A stretch of 39,877 nucleotides of DNA from Terriglobales bacterium (GTDB taxonomy: Bacteria > Acidobacteriota > Terriglobia > Terriglobales > Acidobacteriaceae), in NCBI GenBank assembly GCA_035454605.1, contig DATIGQ010000015.1:1-39877 (forward strand), in the 5' to 3' direction. Below are positions 26,380 to 34,637 of this stretch, one piece after another. A model generated the notes under the pieces. The model did no database searches and was not told where the DNA came from. It was given only the letters and a program-made list of their open reading frames with translations. Each line of letters starts with the position of its first letter. Positions within the stretch are counted from its first letter, which is position 1. The position numbers and the translations under genes were made by a program.

Positions 26380-27282
26380 ATGGCAGTGACCGAGATCAAG
26401 CAGTACTTCCGGCCGGCCAACCCGGCGGAAGTGGTGGAACTGCTGGGCCGCTATGGTGCTGCGGCCCGGATCCTCGGTGGCGGAACCTTTCTGCACGGCG
26501 TCGCGGCCCGCGGCCTGGGCTTGCACCTGGATGCCCTCATCGATCTGCAGGGCGCCGGGCTTTCCTACGTTCGGCAAGAACAGGACGCGCTGGTCATGGG
26601 AGCGGCCACCACCATGGCCACTCTCGCGGCCGCCAATCCGCTACAGACTGCCCCCTTTGCCGGCATTGCGGACTCGCTGCGCTATCCCCCGGCCCAGATC
26701 CGCAATCTGGCCACGGTAGGCGGATGCCTTGCCGCGGCCTCACCGCTGTTTGATTTGCCCGTGGCATTGTTGGCGCTGGACGCCTCGGTCCACGTTCTCG
26801 GGCCGCGTGGGAAGCGCGCCATCCCTTTGCACGAATTCTTCCTTGACTACTTCGAGAGTGCGTTGCAGCCGGATGAGTTCCTGACCGAAGTGCGCATCCC
26901 CCGCTTGCCGCCGAAGTCAGCCAGCGCCTTCCTCAAGATGGAAACCAACGCCAATGACCTGGCAGTGCTCAACGTGGCCGTGCGGCTCACGCTTGTCGAT
27001 CCGGGAACTTGCCGCGAAGCGCGCGTCGTCCTGGGCGGTGGGGTTGGCAAGACGCCGGTGCGGGCGCTCTCTTCTGAGAAGGTCCTCGCCGGAAAGCAGA
27101 TCACTGCCGGACTGGTGGCAGAGGCCGCCGAGAAGGTGACTTCTGACGTCCACCCCGTTTCCGATCATCGGGCCTCGGCGAAGTATCGCAGTGCCTTGGC
27201 CAAGGTGCTGGTACGCCGGGCCCTGGGGCAGGCGCTGGAGCGCCTTGGCATCGAGCGCGGGCCGGCTCAGGAGAAGCGATGA
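26380..27282 (+). CDS. Molybdenum hydroxylase, FAD-binding medium subunit
   Basis: 300 aa. This is the medium subunit of the xanthine dehydrogenase/CO dehydrogenase superfamily, which passes electrons from the iron-sulfur subunit to an acceptor. The two FAD contacts are visible: an ILGGGTFLHG loop at 31-40 and TVGGCLAAASPLFDLPVALLAL from residue 112. The C-terminal part has the usual LGGGVGKTPVRA strand. It is the first of three genes in M-S-L order, and its stop overlaps the small-subunit start by four bases (ATGA). A GGAGGGAGG ribosome-binding region precedes the ATG. Confidence 0.9.
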   Translation: MAVTEIKQYFRPANPAEVVELLGRYGAAARILGGGTFLHGVAARGLGLHLDALIDLQGAGLSYVRQEQDALVMGAATTMATLAAANPLQTAPFAGIADSLRYPPAQIRNLATVGGCLAAASPLFDLPVALLALDASVHVLGPRGKRAIPLHEFFLDYFESALQPDEFLTEVRIPRLPPKSASAFLKMETNANDLAVLNVAVRLTLVDPGTCREARVVLGGGVGKTPVRALSSEKVLAGKQITAGLVAEAAEKVTSDVHPVSDHRASAKYRSALAKVLVRRALGQALERLGIERGPAQEKR

Positions 27283-27743
27283 AACAGGTCATCCAGCTCA
27301 ATATCAATGGTGAACCCCATGAGGTCATGGCTGAGCCCCACGACACCTTGCTCGGCGTGTTGCGCGAAGACCTTGGTCTGATGGGCACCAAGCAAGGATG
27401 CGACACCGGCGGCTGCGGCTGTTGCACCGTGCTCCTCGATGGCCAGGCGGTCTATTCCTGCATGCTCTTTGCCATGGCAGCCCAGGGCAGGAAGATCACC
27501 ACCATCGAGGGGCTCAAGAGCAACGGCAAACTGGATCCCCTGCAGGAAGCGTTCATCCAGACCGGAGCAGTCCAGTGCGGTTACTGCACCTGCGGAATGA
27601 TTCTGGCGGCCAAGTCCTTCCTGTCAGAGAGTCCGTCCCCGAGTGATGAGCAGATACGCGGCGGCATCGCCGGAAATCTGTGCCGTTGCACCGGTTATCA
27701 GAAGATCGTCGACGCTATCCGCATGGCCGCTACTCGCGGCTGA
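27279..27743 (+). CDS. Molybdenum hydroxylase, [2Fe-2S] small subunit
   Basis: 154 aa with both iron-sulfur centres. The plant-ferredoxin-type cluster uses C41, C46, C49 and C61 (GCDTGGCGCCT), and the all-helical second cluster uses C100, C103, C135 and C137 (CGYCTCGM, NLCRCTGYQKI). It carries electrons from the molybdenum site in the large subunit to the FAD subunit. The start overlaps the medium-subunit stop and has AGGAG upstream. The large subunit follows after 13 bases. The arrangement is that of bacterial dehydrogenases for aldehydes, purines, nicotinate, quinoline and similar rings. Confidence 0.93.
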   Translation: MKQVIQLNINGEPHEVMAEPHDTLLGVLREDLGLMGTKQGCDTGGCGCCTVLLDGQAVYSCMLFAMAAQGRKITTIEGLKSNGKLDPLQEAFIQTGAVQCGYCTCGMILAAKSFLSESPSPSDEQIRGGIAGNLCRCTGYQKIVDAIRMAATRG

Positions 27744-27756
27744 ACGAGGGCACGCG

Positions 27757-30081
27757 ATGTCCATGAACGTCATAGGAAATCCGATCCCCAAGCCCGATGC
27801 CTACGACAAGGTCACCGGCGGCAAAGGCTACCCGGTCAACGTTCGCCTTCCCGGAATGCTGCACGCCCGGATCCTTCGCAGCCCTTACCCCCACGCCCGC
27901 ATCCTTCAAGTGGATACCGCTGAGGCGGAGCGGCTGCCCGGCGTCAAGGCGGTGCTGGTGCCTTCGGATGTGCCCCAGATCAAGTTCCACCCTGTGTATT
28001 TCGCACCCAGCGAAGCCCTGAGCATGGTCCGCGACATGCTCATCCTCAGCGACACCGTGCGCTTCGCCGGCGAGCCTGTGGCCGCAGTGGCCGCCACCCG
28101 GCCGGAGATTGCGGAGAAGGCGCTGGAACTGATTCACGTGGAGTACCAGCAGCTTCCCGCCGTGTTGGATCCCGAGGAGGCCATGAAGCCGGGAGCGCCG
28201 CAGATCCACGCACACGCCCCCAATAACATTGCCCTCAACCCTTCGTTCAGTTTTGGAGACCTGGAGAAAGGCTTCGCCGAAGCGGACTTTATTTTCGAGA
28301 ACACCTATCAGACGCAGCGGGTGCACACCTGCTACATGGAGCCGCGCGTCTGCGTGGTCGACAGCGACGCTCGCGGCAACTTGACCGTCTGGTCCTCCAC
28401 CCAGCACCTGTTCGGATTGCGGGAGAAGCTGGCTTTCGCCCTCGGGATTCCGGTGGGCAAGGTCAAGGTAGTGCGGCCGCCTTACATTGGCGGCGGTTTT
28501 GGCGGCAAGCTCGACATGGGCTTCATCGAGCCTATCTGCGCCCTGCTCAGCCTGAAGGCCGGCCGTCCCGTACGCGCCGAACACACCCGCTATGAGGATT
28601 TCATCACCACCGCGCGCAACCCCATCAAGATCCACCTGAAGACCGGTGTCAAGAAGGATGGCACCTTCACCGCCCGCTACGCCAAGAGCATTCTGGACAC
28701 GGGTTCACACGCCACCCACGGTGCCGTGGTCCTGATGGTGCATGGCTTCTACGGCTTTCTGCTGCCCTATCGCTGTCCCAACCAGAAGTGGGAGGGCTGT
28801 TCCGTCTACACCAACAACATGATTGGTGGAGGCTTCCGCGGCTATGGCGCCCCGCAAGCTGCCTTTGCCGTGGAGTCGCACGTCGACGAGATTTGCCATG
28901 CCATGAAGCTCGATCCCATCGAGTTCCGCCTGAAGAATGCGCACCGGGAGGGCGAGCCTCATCCTTTCGAGCCGTCGTTCACGCTCTCCACCTATCGGCT
29001 GGCAGACTGTCTCCAGCAGGGATCGGCGAAAATCGGCTGGAACCAGCGGCACGCCAACCGGTCCAACGGCAGCAAGCGACGCGGTACCGGATTCGCCTGC
29101 CAGCCGCTTTGGGTGAGCGGCTGCGTGGGCTTCCCGGACATCTATGAGCATTCCGGGGCCATCCTCAAGCTCAACGTGGATGGCAGCGTCGATCTCTCCA
29201 CCGCCACCATCGACATGGGCTGCGGGCAGCACACGGTACTCGCCCAGATTGCGGCTGAAGAATTGGGCGTGCCCTTCGAAGCGGTGCGCATCACCTACGC
29301 CGACACCGAGACTGTGCCCTTCGACGCTCCCAGCCACGCCAGCCGCGTGACCTATTCCTCCGGCAACGCTGTGCGCGCTGCCGCCGCTTCGGCCAAGAAG
29401 CGTCTCCTGGCCATCGCCGGACCCATGCTGCAGGCACCGCCCGAAGAATTGGAGACGGCGAACGGCTTGGTGCGCGTCAAGGGTTCGCCCGACCGCTCGG
29501 TCTCCGTTGCCGATGTTGTCCGCCAGGCCGAGTCTCCCTACATCCAGATGGTCCCGGACGGTATGCGCAAGACTTCCCTCGACGAAAAAGGAACCATCCT
29601 GGGAATGGCCTCGCTGGCGCCGACCTCCAATCCTTCTCCCGCGACCGCCGAATTCGTCGAGGTCGAAGTGGACACCGAAACCGGCGAAGTCAAAGTGCTT
29701 CGCGTCGTGTTCGCCCACGATATCGGCCGCGTCATCAATCCCACCGGAGCCGAAGGACAGGTCGAAGGCGGCTTTCAGCAGGGACTCGGCTATGCGCTCA
29801 TGGAAGACCTGGCCTTCGATCATTCCAACGGCGCCTGCCTGGCGGCGGACTTCCTCAATTACAAGATCCCCACCGCATTGGAGATGCCCTCTCGGATCGA
29901 AAGCATATTCGTGGAATCCAACGAACCTACAGGGCCTTTTGGCGCCAAGTCGCTGGCCGAGTCTTGCCTCATCGTCCCCGCCCCTGCTATCGCTAACGCC
30001 ATCTACGATGCAGTGGGCGTACGCGTGCGTGACTTGCCCATTACTCCCGAAAAGATTCTCGCCGGACTCGGTAAGCTTTGA
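27757..30081 (+). CDS. Molybdenum hydroxylase, molybdopterin-binding large subunit
   Basis: 774 aa. I use ATG 27757, preceded by GAGGG and giving the usual start (VIGNPIPKPDAYDKVTGG); the frame is open upstream into the small-subunit gene. Molybdopterin contacts include GGGFGGK near residue 245 and GGGFRGYGAPQ near 360. The C-terminal GAKSLAE supplies E735, the expected base glutamate. The CO dehydrogenase active-site loop with C-S-F-R is absent, so this is not a form I CODH. The enzyme should hydroxylate a carbon next to nitrogen in a heterocycle, or an aldehyde, with water as oxygen source. Its place between two TonB-dependent receptors and near nitrilase-family genes suggests an N-heteroaromatic or aldehyde intermediate. 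No maturation genes (XdhC- or MobA-like) are nearby. Confidence 0.92.
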   Translation: MSMNVIGNPIPKPDAYDKVTGGKGYPVNVRLPGMLHARILRSPYPHARILQVDTAEAERLPGVKAVLVPSDVPQIKFHPVYFAPSEALSMVRDMLILSDTVRFAGEPVAAVAATRPEIAEKALELIHVEYQQLPAVLDPEEAMKPGAPQIHAHAPNNIALNPSFSFGDLEKGFAEADFIFENTYQTQRVHTCYMEPRVCVVDSDARGNLTVWSSTQHLFGLREKLAFALGIPVGKVKVVRPPYIGGGFGGKLDMGFIEPICALLSLKAGRPVRAEHTRYEDFITTARNPIKIHLKTGVKKDGTFTARYAKSILDTGSHATHGAVVLMVHGFYGFLLPYRCPNQKWEGCSVYTNNMIGGGFRGYGAPQAAFAVESHVDEICHAMKLDPIEFRLKNAHREGEPHPFEPSFTLSTYRLADCLQQGSAKIGWNQRHANRSNGSKRRGTGFACQPLWVSGCVGFPDIYEHSGAILKLNVDGSVDLSTATIDMGCGQHTVLAQIAAEELGVPFEAVRITYADTETVPFDAPSHASRVTYSSGNAVRAAAASAKKRLLAIAGPMLQAPPEELETANGLVRVKGSPDRSVSVADVVRQAESPYIQMVPDGMRKTSLDEKGTILGMASLAPTSNPSPATAEFVEVEVDTETGEVKVLRVVFAHDIGRVINPTGAEGQVEGGFQQGLGYALMEDLAFDHSNGACLAADFLNYKIPTALEMPSRIESIFVESNEPTGPFGAKSLAESCLIVPAPAIANAIYDAVGVRVRDLPITPEKILAGLGKL

Positions 30082-30094
30082 TGACCTCTCCCCA

Positions 30095-30130
30095 AGGCGT
30101 TGATTCGAGCTCGACCCGATCGCAACGCCT
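30095..30130. repeat. Inverted repeat after the molybdenum hydroxylase operon
   Basis: Perfect 8-bp arms AGGCGTTG and CAACGCCT are separated by 20 bases, starting 14 bases after the large-subunit stop. It may act as an end-of-operon stem or as part of the control region of the next receptor gene. There is no T-run. Confidence 0.3.
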
Positions 30131-30153
30131 GACCGCTAAACGCAAGATTCCAC

Positions 30154-30167
30154 TTGATTTAAATCAT
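30154..30167. promoter_or_regulatory. FNR-like site (TTGAT-N4-ATCAT) containing a 12-bp perfect palindrome
   Basis: TTGATTTAAATCAT matches the FNR consensus TTGAT-N4-ATCAA at nine of ten defined positions, and TGATTTAAATCA inside it is a perfect palindrome. It is strikingly AT-rich for this genome and lies 43 bases before the ATG of the second TonB-dependent receptor. I infer an operator for a CRP/FNR-family regulator; another dimeric regulator is possible. Confidence 0.45.
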
Positions 30168-30209
30168 TCGAAGTGACAGACTCGCTGCCTTGCAAGGGGG
30201 ACTAGGGCC

Positions 30210-33200
30210 ATGCGTCGACGTTTCGTTGAAGTGATTGCGACATTGATTGCTGCAGTCGTGTTTCTCATGGGCAGCGCCCTCGGCCAGCAACTGGCTACTT
30301 TGAGGCTGACCGTGGATGACTCCACCGGAGCCGTCGTTCCCGGCGCCAACGTCACACTGAGAAACAAGGAGACCGGCGCGAAGCGTACCGCCGTCACCGA
30401 CGCCAATGGCTCGGCTGTGCTTGCGGGCGTTCCCGCCGGCAGCTACGACCTGACGGCAGAGGCCAAAACCTTCAGCCCGCAAACCGTTCCCGTGCAACTC
30501 ACCGTCGGCCAGATCGCGACTCTCACCGTCCGCTTGGGGATCGAGGTGCGCCAGCAGGTCGAGGTGCAGGCTACGGCCCAGACCATCGATCCGGAAAAGT
30601 CTGACGTCAGCCAGGTCATCGAGTCGCGCAAGATCGCCGATCTTCCCATCTCCGGACGCGACTTCATCGACTTCGTATTGCTCACCCCCTCGGTGGCGGT
30701 GGGAAGAAGTACTGCGGTCGGCGCCCAGTCGCCCTTCACCGAGACCGTCCTCAAGCTCAGTTTCGGCGGCACGCGCGAGAGCCACACTTCCTTCTTCGCG
30801 CTCGACGGCATCGACTACACCACCAGCATCTCGGGCGTGCAGCGCGTCAGCCCTTCCCAGGACTGGGTGCAGGAATTCCGGGTCGTGGAAAGCCCTTACA
30901 ACACCGACACCGGACGCAGCCTGGGTTCGGTCGTCAACACCATCACCAAGTCCGGCACCAATGACCTGCACGGCACCTTGTACGAGTACTTTCGCAACAA
31001 CGCGTTGAATGCCAATAATCTTCTGTCGGCGCCCGGGTTTACCACCCTGCGATTCAACCAGTTCGGCGGCACCTTGGGCGGACCGCTCCGCAGGGAAAAG
31101 AACTTCTTCTTCGCCGGGTATGAAGGCCAGCGCCGGGCGGAGTCGCCCATTTACTCCAGTTTCATCCTCAACACCATCAACCCGAATCCAGCCACCTGCC
31201 CGGTGTTGCCGCCGCCCGGAACCTTCAATCCCGGTTGTCTCAGCATCAACGGCAGCAAGCAGTTCTTCGGCTTGCAGCCGGAGACTCTGGGCTCCATCCT
31301 TTCCGTGGACAACTACGACAAGTTCTTCGTCAAGATCAACAACGTCCTGAGCGAGCGCACCTTCTGGAACATCGGCTACCTGTTCAACGACACCCGCAAG
31401 GAAAACGTCCGTGGCGCGCCTCCGGGCGAGGGCTTGCCGTCTTCGTACCGCGATAACCCGGTCCGCGACCAGACTGTGTACACCAACCTGATCCACGTCC
31501 TTTCACCGGAGTGGACCACCTCCACGCTGTTGCAGTACGGCCGCCGCACCTTCGACCTCATCCCCAAAGGCGCAGGGCTGGAACCCGCCATCAGCATTCC
31601 CAATCTGCTTTCCGGCGGCGGATTCGTGGGCAGCGTCCGCTTCTATCGCGAGCAGCGCGTGCAGTTTGCGGAAAACGTTACCTGGACGCACGGCAAGCAC
31701 ACCGTCAGATTCGGCGGTGAGGTCCAGCCCGTCTGGACCAACACCCAGGTGCCGCTGTTCACTCCTGGCTTCGGGGTCTTCTGCCCCGACGGCTTCTTCG
31801 GACTGCCCATCTCCGGCTGTCGCCCCACGGTCACCCAGCCCATCGAGGAAGTCTTCCTTTTCCTCGAGCCGCGCGAATTCTTCGGCCAGCCCATCCCCGC
31901 GCGCACCGCTCCCTTCTTTAGCGACCTGTTCACCGGTCCCGCGGCCTCCATCTTCGACAACAGCACCCGAGTCAGCTACGTGCACAAGCTCTATTCGCTC
32001 TACGTGCAGGACCAGTGGCGGGTGAAGCCCAACCTCAGTCTGACCCTTGGCCTTCGCTACGACGTCGATGTCCTTCCGTCGGCCGTCGATACCAAGACCA
32101 CCGGCCCCGATCTGGTGAGCCCCGGTGCTTTCCATCCCACCGACTACAACAACTTCCAGCCACGCATCGCGTTCGCCTACTCGTTCCGAGGCGGCAAGGA
32201 CGTCCTGCGCGGTGGCTACGGCCTGTTCACCGCTCCTTTCGTTTACAGTGACATCCTGGTGAGCTGGATCGGCGCTTCCGAGTTCACCTACATGCTCGAT
32301 TCGAACGTCGGTCCCTTCGGCCCGCCCTTGCTGCCGGAATTCTCCGATCCCAATAACACCCTCATTGGATTTGGAGCTTCCGGGGCAGTCGGGCTGCCAT
32401 CCGGCATCTTCCCCGGACCTTCTGCCTTCTTTAACTTTGCCAGCACGGGCGCCTACCCCACGCCCATCGGTCCCTTCCCGCTGCAGTTCCCGTTGGGCTA
32501 CGCAATAAGGGATTTCCCCAACGCCTATTCGCAACTGGCCAGCCTCGAGCTGGAACATGAGCTCAGCAAGAACTGGTTCTTCTCCGCCGGATACCAGTAC
32601 ATTCACGCCCTGAACCTGCCCATCTACGACAGCGTGAATGGCCTTCCCAACCCGAATGGACGCGACCCCGTCACCGGCGTTCCTCTCCCTTGCGCTCCGG
32701 CCGGTTCCGTGGCTCCCACCCCGGTCGGCAAGGAGACCTTCTGCCCGGCCGATCCCAGTTTCGGCTTCACGCTCTACGTGCATCCCGCGGGATTCTCCAT
32801 CTACCATGCGGGCACAGCTAGCCTGCGCAAGAACTTTGCCAATCACTACAGCATCCTGGCCAACTACACCTATTCCAAGTCCATCGATATCTCCACCACC
32901 ATCAACCTGCCCAACGTGCCGGAAAACTACTTGCGGCACGACTTGGACCGCTCCGTCGGCGACAATGACATCCGCCATCGCCTCACCGTGGCGGTGTTGG
33001 GCGAGTCGCCCAAGCAGTGGCCGCGCATCGTGCGCGACTTCAAGGCTTCCATCCTGATGAACGCGCAGAGTGCGCGCTTCTTCACCATCAATGCCGGCTT
33101 CGACACCAACGGCGATATCTTCCCCTTCTCCGACCGCGTCGGCACCATCGGACGCAACTCGTACAAGGGCGATCCCTATTTCAATATGGACTTGCGGGTC

Positions 33201-33434
33201 CAACGGGGATTCCCGCTTACCGAGAAGCTTCGGGCGGATTTCAGCGCGGAGTTCTTCAACCTGTTCAACATCGTCAACGTCCAGGACGTAAGCCACGTGT
33301 ACGGCGCTCCCGATTTCTTTACCCCGATTCCGCAGGAGTTCGGCGATGGCATCACCACGCCCGCCGGCTTCGGGACGCCCAAGTTCGCTGCGCCGGCACG
33401 GCAGATTCAGTTCTCCATCCGCTTGAGCTTCTAG
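30210..33434 (+). CDS. TonB-dependent outer-membrane receptor with carboxypeptidase-regulatory-like domain (Oar-like), copy 2
   Basis: 1074 aa. The signal peptide (IATLIAAVVFLMGSALG) is followed by a regulatory-like domain (DDSTGAVVPGANVTLRN, VPAGSYDLTAEAKTF) and a plug region (LPISGRDFIDFVLLTPSV, LDGIDYTTSISGVQRV). A long beta barrel ends in SIRLSF. The aligned plug blocks show it is a close paralogue of the receptor at 23209, and both carry the same VLPPPGTFNPxCxSING insert in the barrel. It lies directly before the Cys-less amidase paralogue, which mirrors the first receptor's closeness to an amidase and nitrilase. The start has a purine-rich AAGGGGG region upstream. Substrate unknown; probably related to that of copy 1. 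Confidence 0.9.
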   Translation: MRRRFVEVIATLIAAVVFLMGSALGQQLATLRLTVDDSTGAVVPGANVTLRNKETGAKRTAVTDANGSAVLAGVPAGSYDLTAEAKTFSPQTVPVQLTVGQIATLTVRLGIEVRQQVEVQATAQTIDPEKSDVSQVIESRKIADLPISGRDFIDFVLLTPSVAVGRSTAVGAQSPFTETVLKLSFGGTRESHTSFFALDGIDYTTSISGVQRVSPSQDWVQEFRVVESPYNTDTGRSLGSVVNTITKSGTNDLHGTLYEYFRNNALNANNLLSAPGFTTLRFNQFGGTLGGPLRREKNFFFAGYEGQRRAESPIYSSFILNTINPNPATCPVLPPPGTFNPGCLSINGSKQFFGLQPETLGSILSVDNYDKFFVKINNVLSERTFWNIGYLFNDTRKENVRGAPPGEGLPSSYRDNPVRDQTVYTNLIHVLSPEWTTSTLLQYGRRTFDLIPKGAGLEPAISIPNLLSGGGFVGSVRFYREQRVQFAENVTWTHGKHTVRFGGEVQPVWTNTQVPLFTPGFGVFCPDGFFGLPISGCRPTVTQPIEEVFLFLEPREFFGQPIPARTAPFFSDLFTGPAASIFDNSTRVSYVHKLYSLYVQDQWRVKPNLSLTLGLRYDVDVLPSAVDTKTTGPDLVSPGAFHPTDYNNFQPRIAFAYSFRGGKDVLRGGYGLFTAPFVYSDILVSWIGASEFTYMLDSNVGPFGPPLLPEFSDPNNTLIGFGASGAVGLPSGIFPGPSAFFNFASTGAYPTPIGPFPLQFPLGYAIRDFPNAYSQLASLELEHELSKNWFFSAGYQYIHALNLPIYDSVNGLPNPNGRDPVTGVPLPCAPAGSVAPTPVGKETFCPADPSFGFTLYVHPAGFSIYHAGTASLRKNFANHYSILANYTYSKSIDISTTINLPNVPENYLRHDLDRSVGDNDIRHRLTVAVLGESPKQWPRIVRDFKASILMNAQSARFFTINAGFDTNGDIFPFSDRVGTIGRNSYKGDPYFNMDLRVQRGFPLTEKLRADFSAEFFNLFNIVNVQDVSHVYGAPDFFTPIPQEFGDGITTPAGFGTPKFAAPARQIQFSIRLSF

Positions 33435-33451
33435 CGGATTCTTCCAACCGT

Positions 33452-33479
33452 CGGCCGGGAGGCTCTGCCCTCCCGGCCG
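33452..33479 (+). terminator. Strong GC hairpin after the second TonB-dependent receptor gene
   Basis: Perfect 11-bp arms CGGCCGGGAGG and CCTCCCGGCCG enclose a 6-base loop, 17 bases after the receptor stop. It lacks a T-run, so it is either a terminator of an unusual kind or a stem that protects the receptor mRNA 3' end. The amidase-like gene starts 49 bases later. Confidence 0.5.
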
Positions 33480-33528
33480 GCCGCAGCTTGGGCCGCTCGC
33501 GGTTCTGTTCCGGCCCTTTCAGGAAGCC

Positions 33529-34596
33529 ATGATCAAGCCCTATACAGCCGTCGGTCTCATCCCTGCCATTCGTGGTATCCGCACCCGCAAAGACATCAAG
33601 GTCAACCTCGAGCACCTCAAGCACCTGGTGAAGGCCGCCAGTTGGCTCTCCGCTCTCGATATCCCCGTGCGCCTCATCGTCGTGCCCGAGGGCGGCTTAC
33701 AGGCCTTCAATGACGAGGTCCTCGACCTCGACCATGTCCAGTTCGCCCGCAAGTGCGCCATTGACATTCCCGGCGAGGAGACCGAGGAACTGGGCAAAAT
33801 CGCCCGCGAATACAACTCCTTCATCATGGCCCAGGCCAAGGCCCGCCATCCCGATCTGAAAGACCGTTTCTTCAACGTCGGCTTCGTCATCAATCCGCGC
33901 GGCAAGGTCATCCTCAAGCACTACAAGGTTTCCCCGCTGTTCCCCGTCGAGCATTCGGTTTGCCCGCACGATGTCTACGACTGGTGGGTGGAAAAATACG
34001 GTCGCAACCTGGACGCCTTCTGGCCGGTCGTGGATACCGAGATCGGCCGCCTCGGCATCATGATGGCCAACGAAGGCTCCTATCCCGAGAACGCCCGCGC
34101 GCTGGCCCTCAACGGCGCCGAAGTCGTCTACCGTGCCTCCTACCCGCATCCCGGGACCGGCAACGATTTCTTCGAGATCCAAAGCCGCGCTCGCGCCCTG
34201 GACAACAACTTCTATGTCGTAGCGCCCAACCTCGGCACCTACTACCTCTTCCCCGAAAGCGCCACCCCCATCGACACCTTCGGCGGGCGCTCGTTCGTCA
34301 TCAATTACAAGGGACAGATCGTGGGCCGTCAGGAATACAGCGGCTGCGCCACCTACGTGGCCGGCGTCATCGACATCGAGGCCCTGCGCGACCATCGCGC
34401 CCGCGCGCAGTGGGACAACTGGCTCAAGGACCTCCGCACCGAGCTTTACCAGATCCTGTACGAAAAGCCCATTTACCCCAAGAACCTGTATCTCAAGCGC
34501 GAGCCCATGAAGCACGCCGAGTACAAGTCCAAGGTCATCAAGCGCCAGATCCGCCTCATGCACGACCGCGGCATCTGGAAAAAGCCCAGCCGCTGA
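33529..34596 (+). CDS. CN-hydrolase (nitrilase superfamily) paralogue lacking the catalytic cysteine
   Basis: 355 aa and collinear with the amidase at 20673 over nearly its whole length (PVRLIVVPEGGLQAF, DIPGEETEELGK, RFFNVGFVINPRGKVILKHYK). E54, K133 and E141 of the active site are kept. The nucleophile is not: where the paralogue has IICMEGSYPE, this protein reads MMANEGSYPE, so the catalytic Cys is Ala180 (codon GCC at 34066-34068). There is no neighbouring Cys that could substitute. The frame is otherwise intact with a good AGGA ribosome-binding site, so this is not simple decay. It may be a non-catalytic partner of the amidase, a binding protein, or an enzyme using another mechanism. It heads a same-strand group with a RutB-like hydrolase, an LLM enzyme and an alpha/beta hydrolase. 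Confidence 0.85.
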   Translation: MIKPYTAVGLIPAIRGIRTRKDIKVNLEHLKHLVKAASWLSALDIPVRLIVVPEGGLQAFNDEVLDLDHVQFARKCAIDIPGEETEELGKIAREYNSFIMAQAKARHPDLKDRFFNVGFVINPRGKVILKHYKVSPLFPVEHSVCPHDVYDWWVEKYGRNLDAFWPVVDTEIGRLGIMMANEGSYPENARALALNGAEVVYRASYPHPGTGNDFFEIQSRARALDNNFYVVAPNLGTYYLFPESATPIDTFGGRSFVINYKGQIVGRQEYSGCATYVAGVIDIEALRDHRARAQWDNWLKDLRTELYQILYEKPIYPKNLYLKREPMKHAEYKSKVIKRQIRLMHDRGIWKKPSR

Positions 34597-34637
34597 TCTC
34601 GGGACGCGGCCCGCTGCTTGCCGGAGAACATAGCGCC

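Noticed and set aside
27757-30081. Form I carbon monoxide dehydrogenase, suggested by the M-S-L gene order
   Set aside because: The C-S-F-R active-site loop is absent; the sequence at that place is GFRGYGAPQ.
33960-34637. Upstream extension of the RutB-like frame inside the amidase-like gene
   Set aside because: The extension is an out-of-frame reading of a conserved gene. ATG 34638 has its own ribosome-binding site and starts at the family's first strand.
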